Source: Paragonimus westermani
Lineage: Eukaryota > Platyhelminthes > Trematoda > Plagiorchiida > Troglotrematidae
Assembly (NCBI GenBank): GCA_008508345.1
Contig: QNGE01003325.1
Location: forward strand, 4,214-68,213
Reading direction: 5' to 3'
DNA length: 64,000 nt
Shown: piece by piece, positions 43,771 to 54,000 of the stretch
How the letters are laid out: each line of letters opens with the position of its first letter
Numbering within the stretch: the first letter of the stretch is position 1
Program-made: the position numbers and the translations under genes
The notes under the pieces: model-generated
Databases searched by the model: none
What the model saw: only the letters and a program-made list of their open reading frames with translations
Told to the model about the DNA's origin: nothing

Positions 43771-46700
43771 TTAACAATCATGCCCCTCTAACAAACAGAG
43801 GCGCCTCACATCTCTCCTCATTAGACCGGTCTTCGTGCGAACCTCTACAGTACGGACTAGTTCGTCCGCGTCTACTTCACATTTCGTAACTAGTCCCAGG
43901 GGCCACTGGTCTCTAGTCAGTCCATCGGATACAACAAGGACAACGTCACCGACCTGGAAATTACGTTGCCTTGTCAACCACCTCTGGCGCAGTTGCAACG
44001 ATGACACATATTCTCGAGACCACCTTTTCCAAAAGGTAGTTACCATGTTATTTGCTTGTCTCCAACACCTAGTGTACCTGTCTACCAGATTGCATTCTGG
44101 GGCCAACCCCGTATTGCTCCTCAGGAGAAGTAAGTCATTCGGGGTTAGGGCGATGTTGTCAGGACCGTCTGCGGCAAAGGGAACCAATGGCCTGTTGTTC
44201 AAAATACGCTCTACTTCAGCCAATGAAGTTAGCAGGGTTTCATCATTGGTTCGTTGCTCTCGGCAGATTGCGCTCAAAATACATCTGACAGATCGAATCA
44301 ATCGCTCCCATACTCCACCCCGATGACTAGCATACGGTGGGTTGAAATGCCATTGAATTCCCTTTTGTAAGAGCTTGTCATTGACGGACCCGCTACCTAA
44401 GTTGCGGACCCAGCCTCTAAGCTCTTTGTCAGCGGCTACAAAATTTGTACCGTTGTCAGAAAAAATTGCCTCAGGCCTACCTCTACGCCCGATGAATCGT
44501 GACAGGGCCATAATAAACGAGTCGGTATTCAACGTGTGAGCTACTTCGATATGCACTGCTCGGGACTGTAGGCACGTGAATATACATCCATACCTTTTTT
44601 CGGAAGTCCTGCCCCTCTTCACACAAAAGGGTCCAAAATAGTCCAAACCAACGTTCGTGAACGGATGCCACGCTGGGTTTACCCTAACAGATGGTAGAGG
44701 GGCCATTAGCTGCTTACCTACTGAAACACAACGACGACGGCAGGCTAGGCAGGATCCAATGACTCGCTTAACCGCCGCGCCACCCTGTATGATCCAGAAG
44801 TGCCTCCTTAGCGAACATAACACATGAGACCTTCCGGAATGACCTTCGACCTCGTGGTGATATCTTATGATAAGATCAACGATGTGATGGCGCTTAGGTA
44901 AAATTATGGGGTGCATGGTCTCGAAACTGTAAGCTGATAGCGACAGTCGACCTCCTACCCGTATAATTCCTTCAATCATGACGGGGAACAATTTCCTCAA
45001 GGAGCTCCTTTGAGAGAGAACAGGGAGGTTATCACAGCCGGACAGCCTGGACAGCAGGGATACTTCCTCGGGGAGGCACTCTGACTGTACTGATCTAATC
45101 AAATCTACTTCTGCCGCTTTGATCTCCTTTAAACTGAGAGGGCCAGCTTTCAAAGCCAATTCCGAGCGCCCGCCATGGAGTTCCTTAATGTAGCACTTGA
45201 ACCGGGTAAGCCATACCACGGCTCTAAGCAATCGAGTCCAACTTGAATATCGAACAATAAGGTTATGCAGACCGTTTGTTTGAACGACAAAGTCAACATG
45301 AGCCAGCGTCTTCTTTAGTTCAACGTCGTTGGGCTCAACGAGAGTGCCGGGTTTCGGAGGCCATGACCTGCAAGGCCAACTCAAAAATGCAGGGCCTTTC
45401 AACCACTTGTCTCTTATTGGGCCGCCCGTCAAACCGCGCGAAGCTAGGTCAGCCGGATTTTCTTCGGATCTCACGTGTCTCCATTGTTTGGGTGTCGATG
45501 ACTGATGGATCACAGAAAGGCGGTTAGCCACAAACGTGCAGAACCGAGTTGAAACATTGTGTATATAATAGAGGACGATCATAGAATCAGTCCAAAAATA
45601 GCAATATGGGAACATCTGACCCAAGTTGTTAACGATGATTCCATGTAACCTCACGGCCAGGACTGCTGCGACTAATTCGAGTCGCGGGATAGTCACCGCT
45701 TTGGATGGTGCAACTCTAGCCTTGCTTAACAGTAGTGCACTATTCCTGGTACCTTCATTTGAGGTGAAGCATCCATATGCTACTGCTCCATAACCCCCTT
45801 CCGAGGCATCACAAAATATATGCAGCTCGGATAACTCTGTAGCGACAATCTTCGAAAACAGTATGCAGCGTGGAACTCGGAGGTCATCAAGAGCCTTTAA
45901 GCTTGACAACCAAGCTTGCCACTCTTTGCGATCTTCTAGACTCAACGGTTCGTCCCATCCGAGACCACTCTTGCACAGCTTTTGAAGCAAACGTTTGCCT
46001 GGCAGTAGCCACGGCGAGACAAAGCCCAAAGGGTCGTATAGCGAAGAGACACAGGAAAGCATCCCTCGCCTAGTCTCCGCCCTGTCTGGGAGCTGAAGGC
46101 TCAGGCGAAATTCATCCGTTTCAGCGTCCCATTGGATACCGAGAGTTCGTTGTGACGGTAGGGATTTGGCTGCGATATCCACTAAGGAGGGTGAGAGCTC
46201 CGAGGTCGGTATTGATGCTAGCACCTCACGGTCGTTCGAAACCCAGTTTCGCAGTCGGAAGCCTCCTCTTTTCAGCATATCACAAACCTCTCTCACATAG
46301 TGTTTTGCTGTCTTCGCGTTGGGGACCGAAACTAGACAATCGTCAACATAAAAATTCGTCCGAACTGATTCGCGAATGTAATTTCCATACATCGACTCAC
46401 AGTCCTCAGAGGTACGTCGTAATGCATAACTGGCGCAGAAGGGGGAGGAGGTAGCGCCGAAAGGATGGGAAGCCATTTGATACTCTACTGGATCTCTTGC
46501 AAGGTCATGTTCGGGCCACCACAGAAACCGGAACATACCCCGATCACGAACGGGGATGCGTACTTGTAGAAACATCTCTTCGATATCCGCTGACACTGCC
46601 ACTTTCTCTGTGCGGAATCGTAGCAATACGCCTATCAGATTTGTAGTCAGGTCAGGGCCTTGATACAGCCTGTCATTCAGGGACAATCCCTGGTATTTAG

Positions 46701-49086
46701 CAGCACAGTCAAAGACTACTCTGAGCTTCCCTGGTTTCTTAGAGTTTAGTACAGGGTGGTGTGGCAAGTACCACCGATGCGGGTAGCTTGGATCGAGATG
46801 AGCTTGGGGGACCCTTTCAACATACCCACGTTCAATATGATGTTGTATCACCTTCGCGTACTTCGAGAACGTATCTTCATCACGGTTAAATCTCTTCTTC
46901 AAGTAAGACAAACGTTTCTGAACCATTTTGTAGTTGTTAGGGAAGGGGAGGTGCTCATCCTTCCAAGGAAGAGGCACTTCATAATGCCCGCTTGCGTCCA
47001 GCGCGGATGACTGCACTAGTGATAAGGCCATCGAATCCTCTCTAGAGAGTGTGGGACAATTCGGGGACGTATCAGTGAACTCAGTATCATATAAGGCACG
47101 AATCTGATCTTCTAACGTAGGAACGTCCTGCGAAAGCCAGTTGACAGAAGCTTTGGCCTGGCATTCACTGGTCAAAGGTCCGCACAACATCCAACCGAAC
47201 AGGGTCCTCACTGCGTATGGCTGTCTATGTCCCCCTAGCCTTTGGTCTAGGACCCAGTGCGCCTCGGGCACGTCACAACCGAGAAGAATAGTAACCTCAC
47301 CGTCCTCAATTTCACTGAATTTAACGTCCAGCAAGTGCGCCCACTTACTCGCTTCTCTCTGGATGGAATAGATAGGTCTCATGGGCAAGTCCTCAACGGA
47401 GTAGGCGTTATCGATGGTAACAGTCTCATCTCCATCTAAGGACCTCAGATTTAACTTGGCGCGCGTGCAATACGTTGCTTTAGTTCCATTGATCGTTGTA
47501 ATGGATAGAACCGAAGCGGTGCCCGAGATACCTAGACGATCTAGAAAGCTCTTCTTTACTAGGGTGGTGTCTGACCCGTTGTCCACAAACGCGTAGGTAG
47601 TAAAGGTTCCAGAGGGAACCACCACTTGCACCGGGATGACACCTAAGCGAGCCTGCTTGCCTGAACAATTGGTTGCACTGCAAGAGCCTTGATGCACTGA
47701 AGTGGCTGCCCCAGGGCCATTGGGCTTCAAGTGTAGCAAGCCATGATGCCAACCAACACATCCATCTATGGTGCACCTCAACCTACGCTTGCAGTGGATA
47801 GCTACGTGGGAGGGCTTAAGGCAGATAAAACATCCGCCTTTTCGTCGAACGGTGTCCCATCTCTGCTCGACATTCATTGAACGGAATTCAGGGCAGCGTT
47901 CTAGCTCATGAATCTGCTTACACAAGAGACAGCTATCTGCAGAGGGTGGTAAACACTGCTTAGTTACCGCGTAAGTTGAGGCTCTCGCCTGTCTGCTGGC
48001 ATCTCTCGGTGTGTCCAACTTGTTTGAGCCATACGTCGCAGCGGATTTGCTGATTTTGTGGTCACTGTCGTAGGCAACCTGGCCAAACCTACTACGAGCA
48101 ATTCGAGCATTCCGTGAAATAAACTCGCGAAGTTGTTCGAAAGTAGGCTCCTGACCAAACGCCAGTGCACGGTCCACGACCTCTGCCCATTTGTATTGCA
48201 TGTTAACTGGCAGCGATTTAACAATTCTCTCCAAGTTGGTTACAGAGTTCAGATCAGAGAGATAGTTCATTTGGGTTAAGGCTATCTCACAGCTGTGCAT
48301 CTTTATTGATAACTTGGAAAGAGCATCTGCTGTATTGTGTACAATCCTTCCTGCAGGCAACAACCCATCAATGAGGGAACGAGCAACATGGTACGGCTGC
48401 CCATACAAATCACTCAGTATTTCGCGCGCTCGGCGATAGGAAGAGGTTGGCGGAAGCATGACGCACTCCTCAATGGCTTCTCTGGCACGACCTTTACAAT
48501 AATGTAACAAGTACAACAACCGTTGACCGTCATCTGATACCTTCCCTTCGACATAACACTCAAATTGTCGAACGAACTTCCAGTAATGTATGGGGTCACC
48601 ATCAAACGAGCATAACTCAACCTTAGGAAGGTCAAGACTAGGGGCTGTTGACAGGACAGAATACGACGGATGGACTGGGATAGGATGTTCATCGAGCTGT
48701 ACTGGCATCAATTCTGGAGCCAGCCTTACGTTCTGGTTCTCTAAATACTGCTTCACTTTAGCATCCCGATCAACTGAATGCTCTTGCTTGAGGTCAAAGT
48801 CAGCATGAGCATCCTCATCTTCAGCTAAGTTAAGCAACAACCTAGCCTTCTCAACTTCCATTCTCGCCTGGGTCAGCTTACGCTCCAATGTGACTTCCGC
48901 TATGACTTCTCGTTCCTTAAGCTCAGCCAGCAACAACGTAGATTTAGCCTGCAAACTCTTTAGACTGCGTGTGGATCTACGACTATGACTTGAGCCAGAA
49001 ACTGAAACAGCATTTAGAGAACAGCGGACTTGCCTGTCACATCCGGAGTCTTCCTTGAGTTCCATGGGGTCGGAATTCCTTGGCAT
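43771..49086 (-). CDS. BEL/Pao Gag-Pol polyprotein
   Basis: One open frame; I start it at the ATG at 49086 (1771 residues, MPRNSDPMELK). The frame stays open upstream into the LTR to 49197, but the later Met lies just past the LTR. Domains in order: coiled segment (about 25-85); DUF1759 Gag-like region (about 150-295); zinc knuckle CX2CX4HX4C (C419, C422, H427, C432); retropepsin with VDNGSDTTL (D502); reverse transcriptase with YVDD (913-916); RNase H (FCDAS, D1093); integrase with a HHCC zinc site (H1411, H1416, C1446, C1449) and catalytic D1482, D1544, E1594; C-terminal DUF5641 (about 1670-1768). Reverse transcription would occur in cytoplasmic particles and integration in the nucleus. All catalytic motifs are intact and no envelope gene is present. 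Confidence 0.95.
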   Translation of the reverse strand: MPRNSDPMELKEDSGCDRQVRCSLNAVSVSGSSHSRRSTRSLKSLQAKSTLLLAELKEREVIAEVTLERKLTQARMEVEKARLLLNLAEDEDAHADFDLKQEHSVDRDAKVKQYLENQNVRLAPELMPVQLDEHPIPVHPSYSVLSTAPSLDLPKVELCSFDGDPIHYWKFVRQFECYVEGKVSDDGQRLLYLLHYCKGRAREAIEECVMLPPTSSYRRAREILSDLYGQPYHVARSLIDGLLPAGRIVHNTADALSKLSIKMHSCEIALTQMNYLSDLNSVTNLERIVKSLPVNMQYKWAEVVDRALAFGQEPTFEQLREFISRNARIARSRFGQVAYDSDHKISKSAATYGSNKLDTPRDASRQARASTYAVTKQCLPPSADSCLLCKQIHELERCPEFRSMNVEQRWDTVRRKGGCFICLKPSHVAIHCKRRLRCTIDGCVGWHHGLLHLKPNGPGAATSVHQGSCSATNCSGKQARLGVIPVQVVVPSGTFTTYAFVDNGSDTTLVKKSFLDRLGISGTASVLSITTINGTKATYCTRAKLNLRSLDGDETVTIDNAYSVEDLPMRPIYSIQREASKWAHLLDVKFSEIEDGEVTILLGCDVPEAHWVLDQRLGGHRQPYAVRTLFGWMLCGPLTSECQAKASVNWLSQDVPTLEDQIRALYDTEFTDTSPNCPTLSREDSMALSLVQSSALDASGHYEVPLPWKDEHLPFPNNYKMVQKRLSYLKKRFNRDEDTFSKYAKVIQHHIERGYVERVPQAHLDPSYPHRWYLPHHPVLNSKKPGKLRVVFDCAAKYQGLSLNDRLYQGPDLTTNLIGVLLRFRTEKVAVSADIEEMFLQVRIPVRDRGMFRFLWWPEHDLARDPVEYQMASHPFGATSSPFCASYALRRTSEDCESMYGNYIRESVRTNFYVDDCLVSVPNAKTAKHYVREVCDMLKRGGFRLRNWVSNDREVLASIPTSELSPSLVDIAAKSLPSQRTLGIQWDAETDEFRLSLQLPDRAETRRGMLSCVSSLYDPLGFVSPWLLPGKRLLQKLCKSGLGWDEPLSLEDRKEWQAWLSSLKALDDLRVPRCILFSKIVATELSELHIFCDASEGGYGAVAYGCFTSNEGTRNSALLLSKARVAPSKAVTIPRLELVAAVLAVRLHGIIVNNLGQMFPYCYFWTDSMIVLYYIHNVSTRFCTFVANRLSVIHQSSTPKQWRHVRSEENPADLASRGLTGGPIRDKWLKGPAFLSWPCRSWPPKPGTLVEPNDVELKKTLAHVDFVVQTNGLHNLIVRYSSWTRLLRAVVWLTRFKCYIKELHGGRSELALKAGPLSLKEIKAAEVDLIRSVQSECLPEEVSLLSRLSGCDNLPVLSQRSSLRKLFPVMIEGIIRVGGRLSLSAYSFETMHPIILPKRHHIVDLIIRYHHEVEGHSGRSHVLCSLRRHFWIIQGGAAVKRVIGSCLACRRRCVSVGKQLMAPLPSVRVNPAWHPFTNVGLDYFGPFCVKRGRTSEKRYGCIFTCLQSRAVHIEVAHTLNTDSFIMALSRFIGRRGRPEAIFSDNGTNFVAADKELRGWVRNLGSGSVNDKLLQKGIQWHFNPPYASHRGGVWERLIRSVRCILSAICREQRTNDETLLTSLAEVERILNNRPLVPFAADGPDNIALTPNDLLLLRSNTGLAPECNLVDRYTRCWRQANNMVTTFWKRWSREYVSSLQLRQRWLTRQRNFQVGDVVLVVSDGLTRDQWPLGLVTKCEVDADELVRTVEVRTKTGLMRRDVRRLCLLEGHDC

Positions 49087-49118
49087 CAGTAAATTCCAAG
49101 CTACGTCAAATTGAGTAC

Positions 49119-49509
49119 TGTAACGATTCACGTCTGATCGTTGAGTTACGCGTAGCCCGAGAAACGGATCCCCAAATGAGAACAAGATTGGATCCAACGA
49201 TTTCTACGGTACTATTAACGAAATGCATCAATAATTACAAAAGGCAAACCTCAATCGTTCGCGACGATAGTCTCGTCCAGCAAAATCAACAGCTTCTCAT
49301 CAGGATCAACAAGGTCCAAGGTGAACCGACACGCCAGCGGACCAGGACAAGAATGGCCACTCGCGCGGCGGACATTTAGTGACACGTTAGTCCAATAAAA
49401 CAAAATGGGGTGGGTGAGGTAGTGGGAGAAAGTGTCAGGTTAGTGGGGAAAATGGGGAAGGCAAGCGATGGGAACGAATTTTCTTAGTTCGTGGATCAAC
49501 AAATTTACA
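49119..49509 (-). repeat. BEL element 5' LTR
   Basis: Starts TGTAACGATT and ends AAATTTACA on the plus strand; holds the promoter in element orientation. Differences from the other LTR are single substitutions scattered along its length (for example positions 5 and 43); I saw no indels. Confidence 0.93.
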
Positions 49510-49614
49510 TAGGGTTTGCTTTATCTTCACGGTTGTGTGGCAGTTAAGCATTAGTGTGAACCACTGATGTATTGCTGTCTATGATGATGATGATGATGAT
49601 GAACGGTCACTTGC

Positions 49615-50379
49615 AGATGGTGCCACTCTGTTAAACGCTGTGGTGTGGTTTGGAACAGTTGCCTGGATTCGGATCATGCTGTTGTGCATGTCCCTTTGTT
49701 CTGTCGTACACTCGTAGATACGAGAAAACTAACTGGTAGTCAGGCAAAGAGTAAAGAACGCCTATCGTGATACACTAGTGAACCAACTGTCCAGTTCAAG
49801 TTAGGCGCGAGAACCTAGCGAACACTGGATATTGATCGCAACAGAGATGGAAGCTTGTCATGAAGAGGTGCGTTTCGGAAGAGCCGCGCAGTTGCAACAA
49901 ATTTGGGTTCCTGTCACATCAGTACACTCTTTGAATGGGCATCGTTCGATCCTACCTGCTTCTGAATATGACAGACCGATGTGAAAGTTAACGCCAGTTG
50001 AATTGAAGCCTGTGCAAACTTTGTGAGCATCACTTGGTCGAACAGTTGAGAGAGCTGGGACAAGCCTTTTCGTCTGGCTGTAGCAAAATGCTATATTCTT
50101 CAAGTCGTGGTTGTCCTGACCATCGAGTCAGTGTAATTTGGACCATATGTGAAGAAGTTAATTCCCACATCACTGACCAATAGCGTCTTGGATTCTTTAA
50201 ACCTAAAGGCTATTTTCAATTTGGTGGGACTGCCTTCTTCGTAAGGGAGTTCCAGAGAACCAGGTATGTCTACTAAGGTTGTTTTATACCCACTTTGCAA
50301 GCACGCTGAGGGTTCGTGGACAACTCTGTCGGTCGTTCATCACTTCTAGAAGTGTCCGATCTCACCCTTCCTGATCAAC
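49615..50379. other. Intergenic, nothing recognised
   Basis: No conserved frame seen between the nested transposon and the decayed LINE. Confidence 0.5.
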
Positions 50380-51000
50380 CTTGTCGGGGACAACAATTCA
50401 GCGAGCTTGCTGTTTAGCTTCTTTCTGACACCAGGTTGACTGGCATGGAGTTTGCGGATGATATTTTCCTGTTTTGCCCTCCAACCGAATAGATACGGAC
50501 CGTGCTGAACGATGTAGCTGACCGGACTGGCTTGCGTGGGACGAGCTGCATACCTTTAAATTGCAATACACTGCTTCAAGACTGTGGCGTTCCACTTGAG
50601 ACTGCACACAATTTCACATACTCGGGTGACGGCATTTCATCAGCATGTGCTATTGCTAATGGGATATTTGCGAGAATTCTAAACGCACATGTCACCTGTG
50701 GCATCAAAGTGAAATCTCATTATCGACGGAAAGAAGATTATTTAATGCTTGTGTGCGTCCTGTTTTACTCTGTGGTTTGGAAACATGGCCAAATCGCGAT
50801 AAAGTTATTGGCAGACTTTGTGTGCTGGGCTACTGTTATCTCCGCTTCTTAACCCACGCCAATTGGGATGATCGCATGAGCAACGTGGCCGTATTTCGGA
50901 CGCTCGGCATATGGGATCAATTGATGAACTAATGACTGCACATTCAGCAATACTTTGGTCACGCGGTCCGCATGTCAGCTTAAGGTTTTCAGTGTCTTGC
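50380..51000 (+). pseudogene. Decayed LINE reverse transcriptase
   Basis: In shifting plus frames: LTGMEFADDIFLFCPP (the FADD catalytic box at 50451-50462), then LNDVADRTGL, HNFTYSGDGIS, IFARILNAHVT, then LTHANWDDRMSNVAVFRTLG and FGHAVRMSA. The order and spacing match the LINE at 14840-15613 (HIKWADRVSNAAVRRRVFRN, GHVLRMPAE). Stops and frameshifts separate the blocks, so the copy is dead. Edges are approximate. Confidence 0.7.
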
Positions 51001-54000
51001 ACTACTTACTTCGATGGTCAACAATTCGGTAAAACCGTGTGACTTGTCAAGCGGGAACATGGTCACTTGTCATGGTGACCCTGAGGTAAGCGTGTCGGCA
51101 TCGCTTTCATAATTGAGATCTTCGTGATCAGGTAAATTGCCCATTGGAAATACTCTCTGAGATAACAATGGGCTGCGGTCAACAGCATGCCTACATTCGT
51201 ACACTTTCACATGTTCCTGATTAGCCTTGTTTCTAACCATTTTTGTCCTTTTCGGCAAAACGATTTCTTCCGGGTTAATTCACGTCACTTTTGTAAAGAA
51301 CGGTGACTGGAGCCATAGTGCCTTCTGGTCAGGCTCATGAACCTTATAAGTTAGTGAATACGTGTAGGAAGCTGCTTATGATTATGTGCTTCAGATACTA
51401 CTTCTTGACTGCAACGTCCGTTGGTGTGGAATGGCTGGTGTTATAACCCTAGCAACTGTTCTGAATCAGAGTAACAGTCTCGAGAACTCTCACTGGATTT
51501 CTGACACTCACTACGGGATCAAAACGAACTTGCCATGTGACCAGTCTGACGATCAGCTAACCAGAGAGCAGGAACTTATTGATCCAGTTTGTTTACACTC
51601 GCAATGGCTCGTAAGACAAACATGTAGGTGATAAGATAAAAGTACATCTGTCGTCTGCAACAGTGGGAGCGCGGCCGCAACGACTGGTACTCACCGTAAG
51701 AGTACAGCTGAATACCAGTTGAACAATAGAACCTCTGTATGGTAAGCATGCAAATGAGCGACAGCTGATTGCCAACAGTGGTGATAGGTCGAGCGTGGCT
51801 TCATCCTATCGGAGTTACTCGAATGATCAGCCTGTTTGAATACTTGCCTTGACTTAACCAATGCATACTTCTGGTGTGCTTTTTGAGTTGTCAGTGGATG
51901 ACGCTGCCACCGCAAACTGTAGCAGGATGTACACGTCCAGACACAAAATGAATGTTGAACGTTTGATGTAGGTTAAGTGAGTTACTTCTCGTATAATGTG
52001 TTTGTTAACCTACCAGTTTTACGGTGGGCCCTTTGTCTTCATCATCACGATTTAAATGTAAGGGTGGATAGGTTACCTCCTCCGTGTAGGCAGTTTTCAA
52101 CTGATAAACCGGTCAGCGAGTATGTTCTTGTCGCATTAATCTATGCACCCAGTTCAGATTCTGTGTGCCCGAACGTAGAGCGTTTTACATCACCTGTCAC
52201 ATTTTAGACCAAACGTCTCCTACCAAATGTCTCCTTCCTTTTTGTTGTTCAGTGATGCTATTCATTTGTATATCACTCGGACTAGTAGCTTGATTTAATC
52301 ATGGTTTGTTTAATCTCAGGTGGGACAGCGTAACCCTCGACCAAGCATATGTGTAAGTTGGTGTACATACTACTAAAAACGTTTTTTGTCATTTTAATAT
52401 TGCTTACTGTTCCAAATGCATCCATATTTTGTTGACCGAATTAAACCCTTTTCATAATCCAGATGTAGGTGGAGACAAAAATCTGAACACCACTTGCTTA
52501 TACTCATAGTTTTCACGTCCAGATTCCCTTTATCAGAAAGCTGAACACCCAACTTACTGATGGCTCTCGTGATGATTGTAACCTTTACGCCTCTTTTAGT
52601 CGCTCGGTACCATCGACCTCACTCTGAACATGATCAGTTTAGTGTTTCATCTAGACATTCACTCGAAAAACCGCTTATGTATGCTGTCTTAAAAAATCGC
52701 TCATCAAAACCTGAGTTCCCTTCGTTTGCAAAGCACGTATATACAGTTCAACTTAGTTACATGCTGTTGTCAGTTGTGTTTGCATTTTCGATACTACTCC
52801 GGCCTCATCTTGGATGATCACCTTTGCGTTAATCGGACTCACTATGGAAGTTACATACTCAGCACTTTTGTGTTTGTGATCTACTCACTAAATATTGCCT
52901 TCCGTCATCGTTTCGATTAGGCACGTTTGCTTACAGTTGCAACAGTGTATCGCTTGTAGGGGTATTCGGAGCTCAAACGAGGGGATTCCTCTGGTCTGCG
53001 ATCCAGTCTAACGTAACTCGACCTCTGCACGTGCATTCACACTCCGACCAACGACGTACGAATAGTGTCGTAGGCCAATTTCGTATGCTTCAAGTAACTG
53101 TTGCCATGACAAATTGTCTAGATAGAACGTGACTATGCTTTCAGTGTACTTCGAACTGTGCATGAATAGCGTTTCTGTGGTTTCAATGTAAATTGGGATC
53201 CCTTCGGCGGGATTCCTCTTGAAATGTGATTGTGCACACTTTTCAGGTAGTCTCTTTTGAAAAGAACCACTAGACTGGAAAGTTGTTTCTGTTAAAACTC
53301 CTCCGTAATGCCTGTTCTTGTCATGACCGAGATTTAAACTTCGATGTACGTTCTCATGAAGCACCCGTGTCCGTCATTTCGAAGTTGCATTAGACACAAG
53401 GGAATTCTTATATGTTGATTCTCACCTTCTTTCGTTTTTGATTAATGTTGAAATTGTCGGATATTCTAGAGAGGAGATGCAGTTACCACCCTGTTTGTTC
53501 TGCTCAGTTTCATACAAATCAGTAAACGTGCTTCGTAATGTGTTTACCACATACCTCTCACATTTAGCCTAAGTTTCCGTTCCAAAACTTGGCAAGAATG
53601 AACATAGTTGCTAGGAGGCTCCATCGAAAACGAAACTGCTGTTTAACGCTTCTGTTCTAACGTGGGCCAGATAAAAGCCCGGCTGAATTTGAAGGCCCCA
53701 ATCAAATGCGAGTGTTTTTCGGTGTGTCAACTGTTGCCCCGCTTTTCGTCAGTAAATTGAACAGTAAATTCTTATCCTACATTCCCTTTTTTATGTTTTT
53801 TTTCAGTCCTGTCCGCTGATGTGATGGCAGATTCTCAATTGGCCCGGTTGATATTACATAGGTTTTCTTAATCTAACACTTTCTTTGTGATAACGTTCAC
53901 CGGTTCGGATTTTACATTTTGTCTCGAGACGTTGTTTGTCTACCTATTTTGCCGTGTTGTTTCAGAGTTTGCCTCCATAAACTTTGTTTTTTTTTCCTAT

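Larger units (their letters stand above)
43271..49509 (-). mobile_element. Complete BEL/Pao LTR retrotransposon
   Basis: 6239 bp bounded by two 391-bp direct LTRs and a 5-bp target duplication TAGGG (43266-43270 and 49510-49514). LTRs begin TG and end CA on both strands. The internal region encodes one uninterrupted Gag-Pol. The LTRs differ at about 13 of 391 positions by eye (about 97% identity), so insertion is relatively recent. In element orientation the bases after the 5' LTR do not start with TGG; the nearest TGG is about 20 nt in, so the tRNA primer site is not assigned. A G/C-rich GGCGGGCGC precedes the 3' LTR in place of a clean polypurine tract. Confidence 0.95.
43104..49601 (+). 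mobile_element. Truncated LINE 3' end, split by the BEL element
   Basis: Two halves, 43104-43270 and 49515-49601, join into a LINE 3' UTR that matches 6950-7201 (GATGACGCCTTACTCTCAC, AGGCACCTTGATGTTGAATG, then GTGAACCACTGATGT and a triplet run). The whole is flanked by exact 13-bp direct repeats AACGGTCACTTGC at 43091-43103 and 49602-49614, so this LINE inserted first. Its tail is (ATG)n at 49581-49601. The BEL/Pao element later landed in it. Confidence 0.85.

Noticed and set aside
43835..44326. 163-residue plus-strand open frame
   Set aside because: It is a shadow of the BEL Gag-Pol frame on the other strand.
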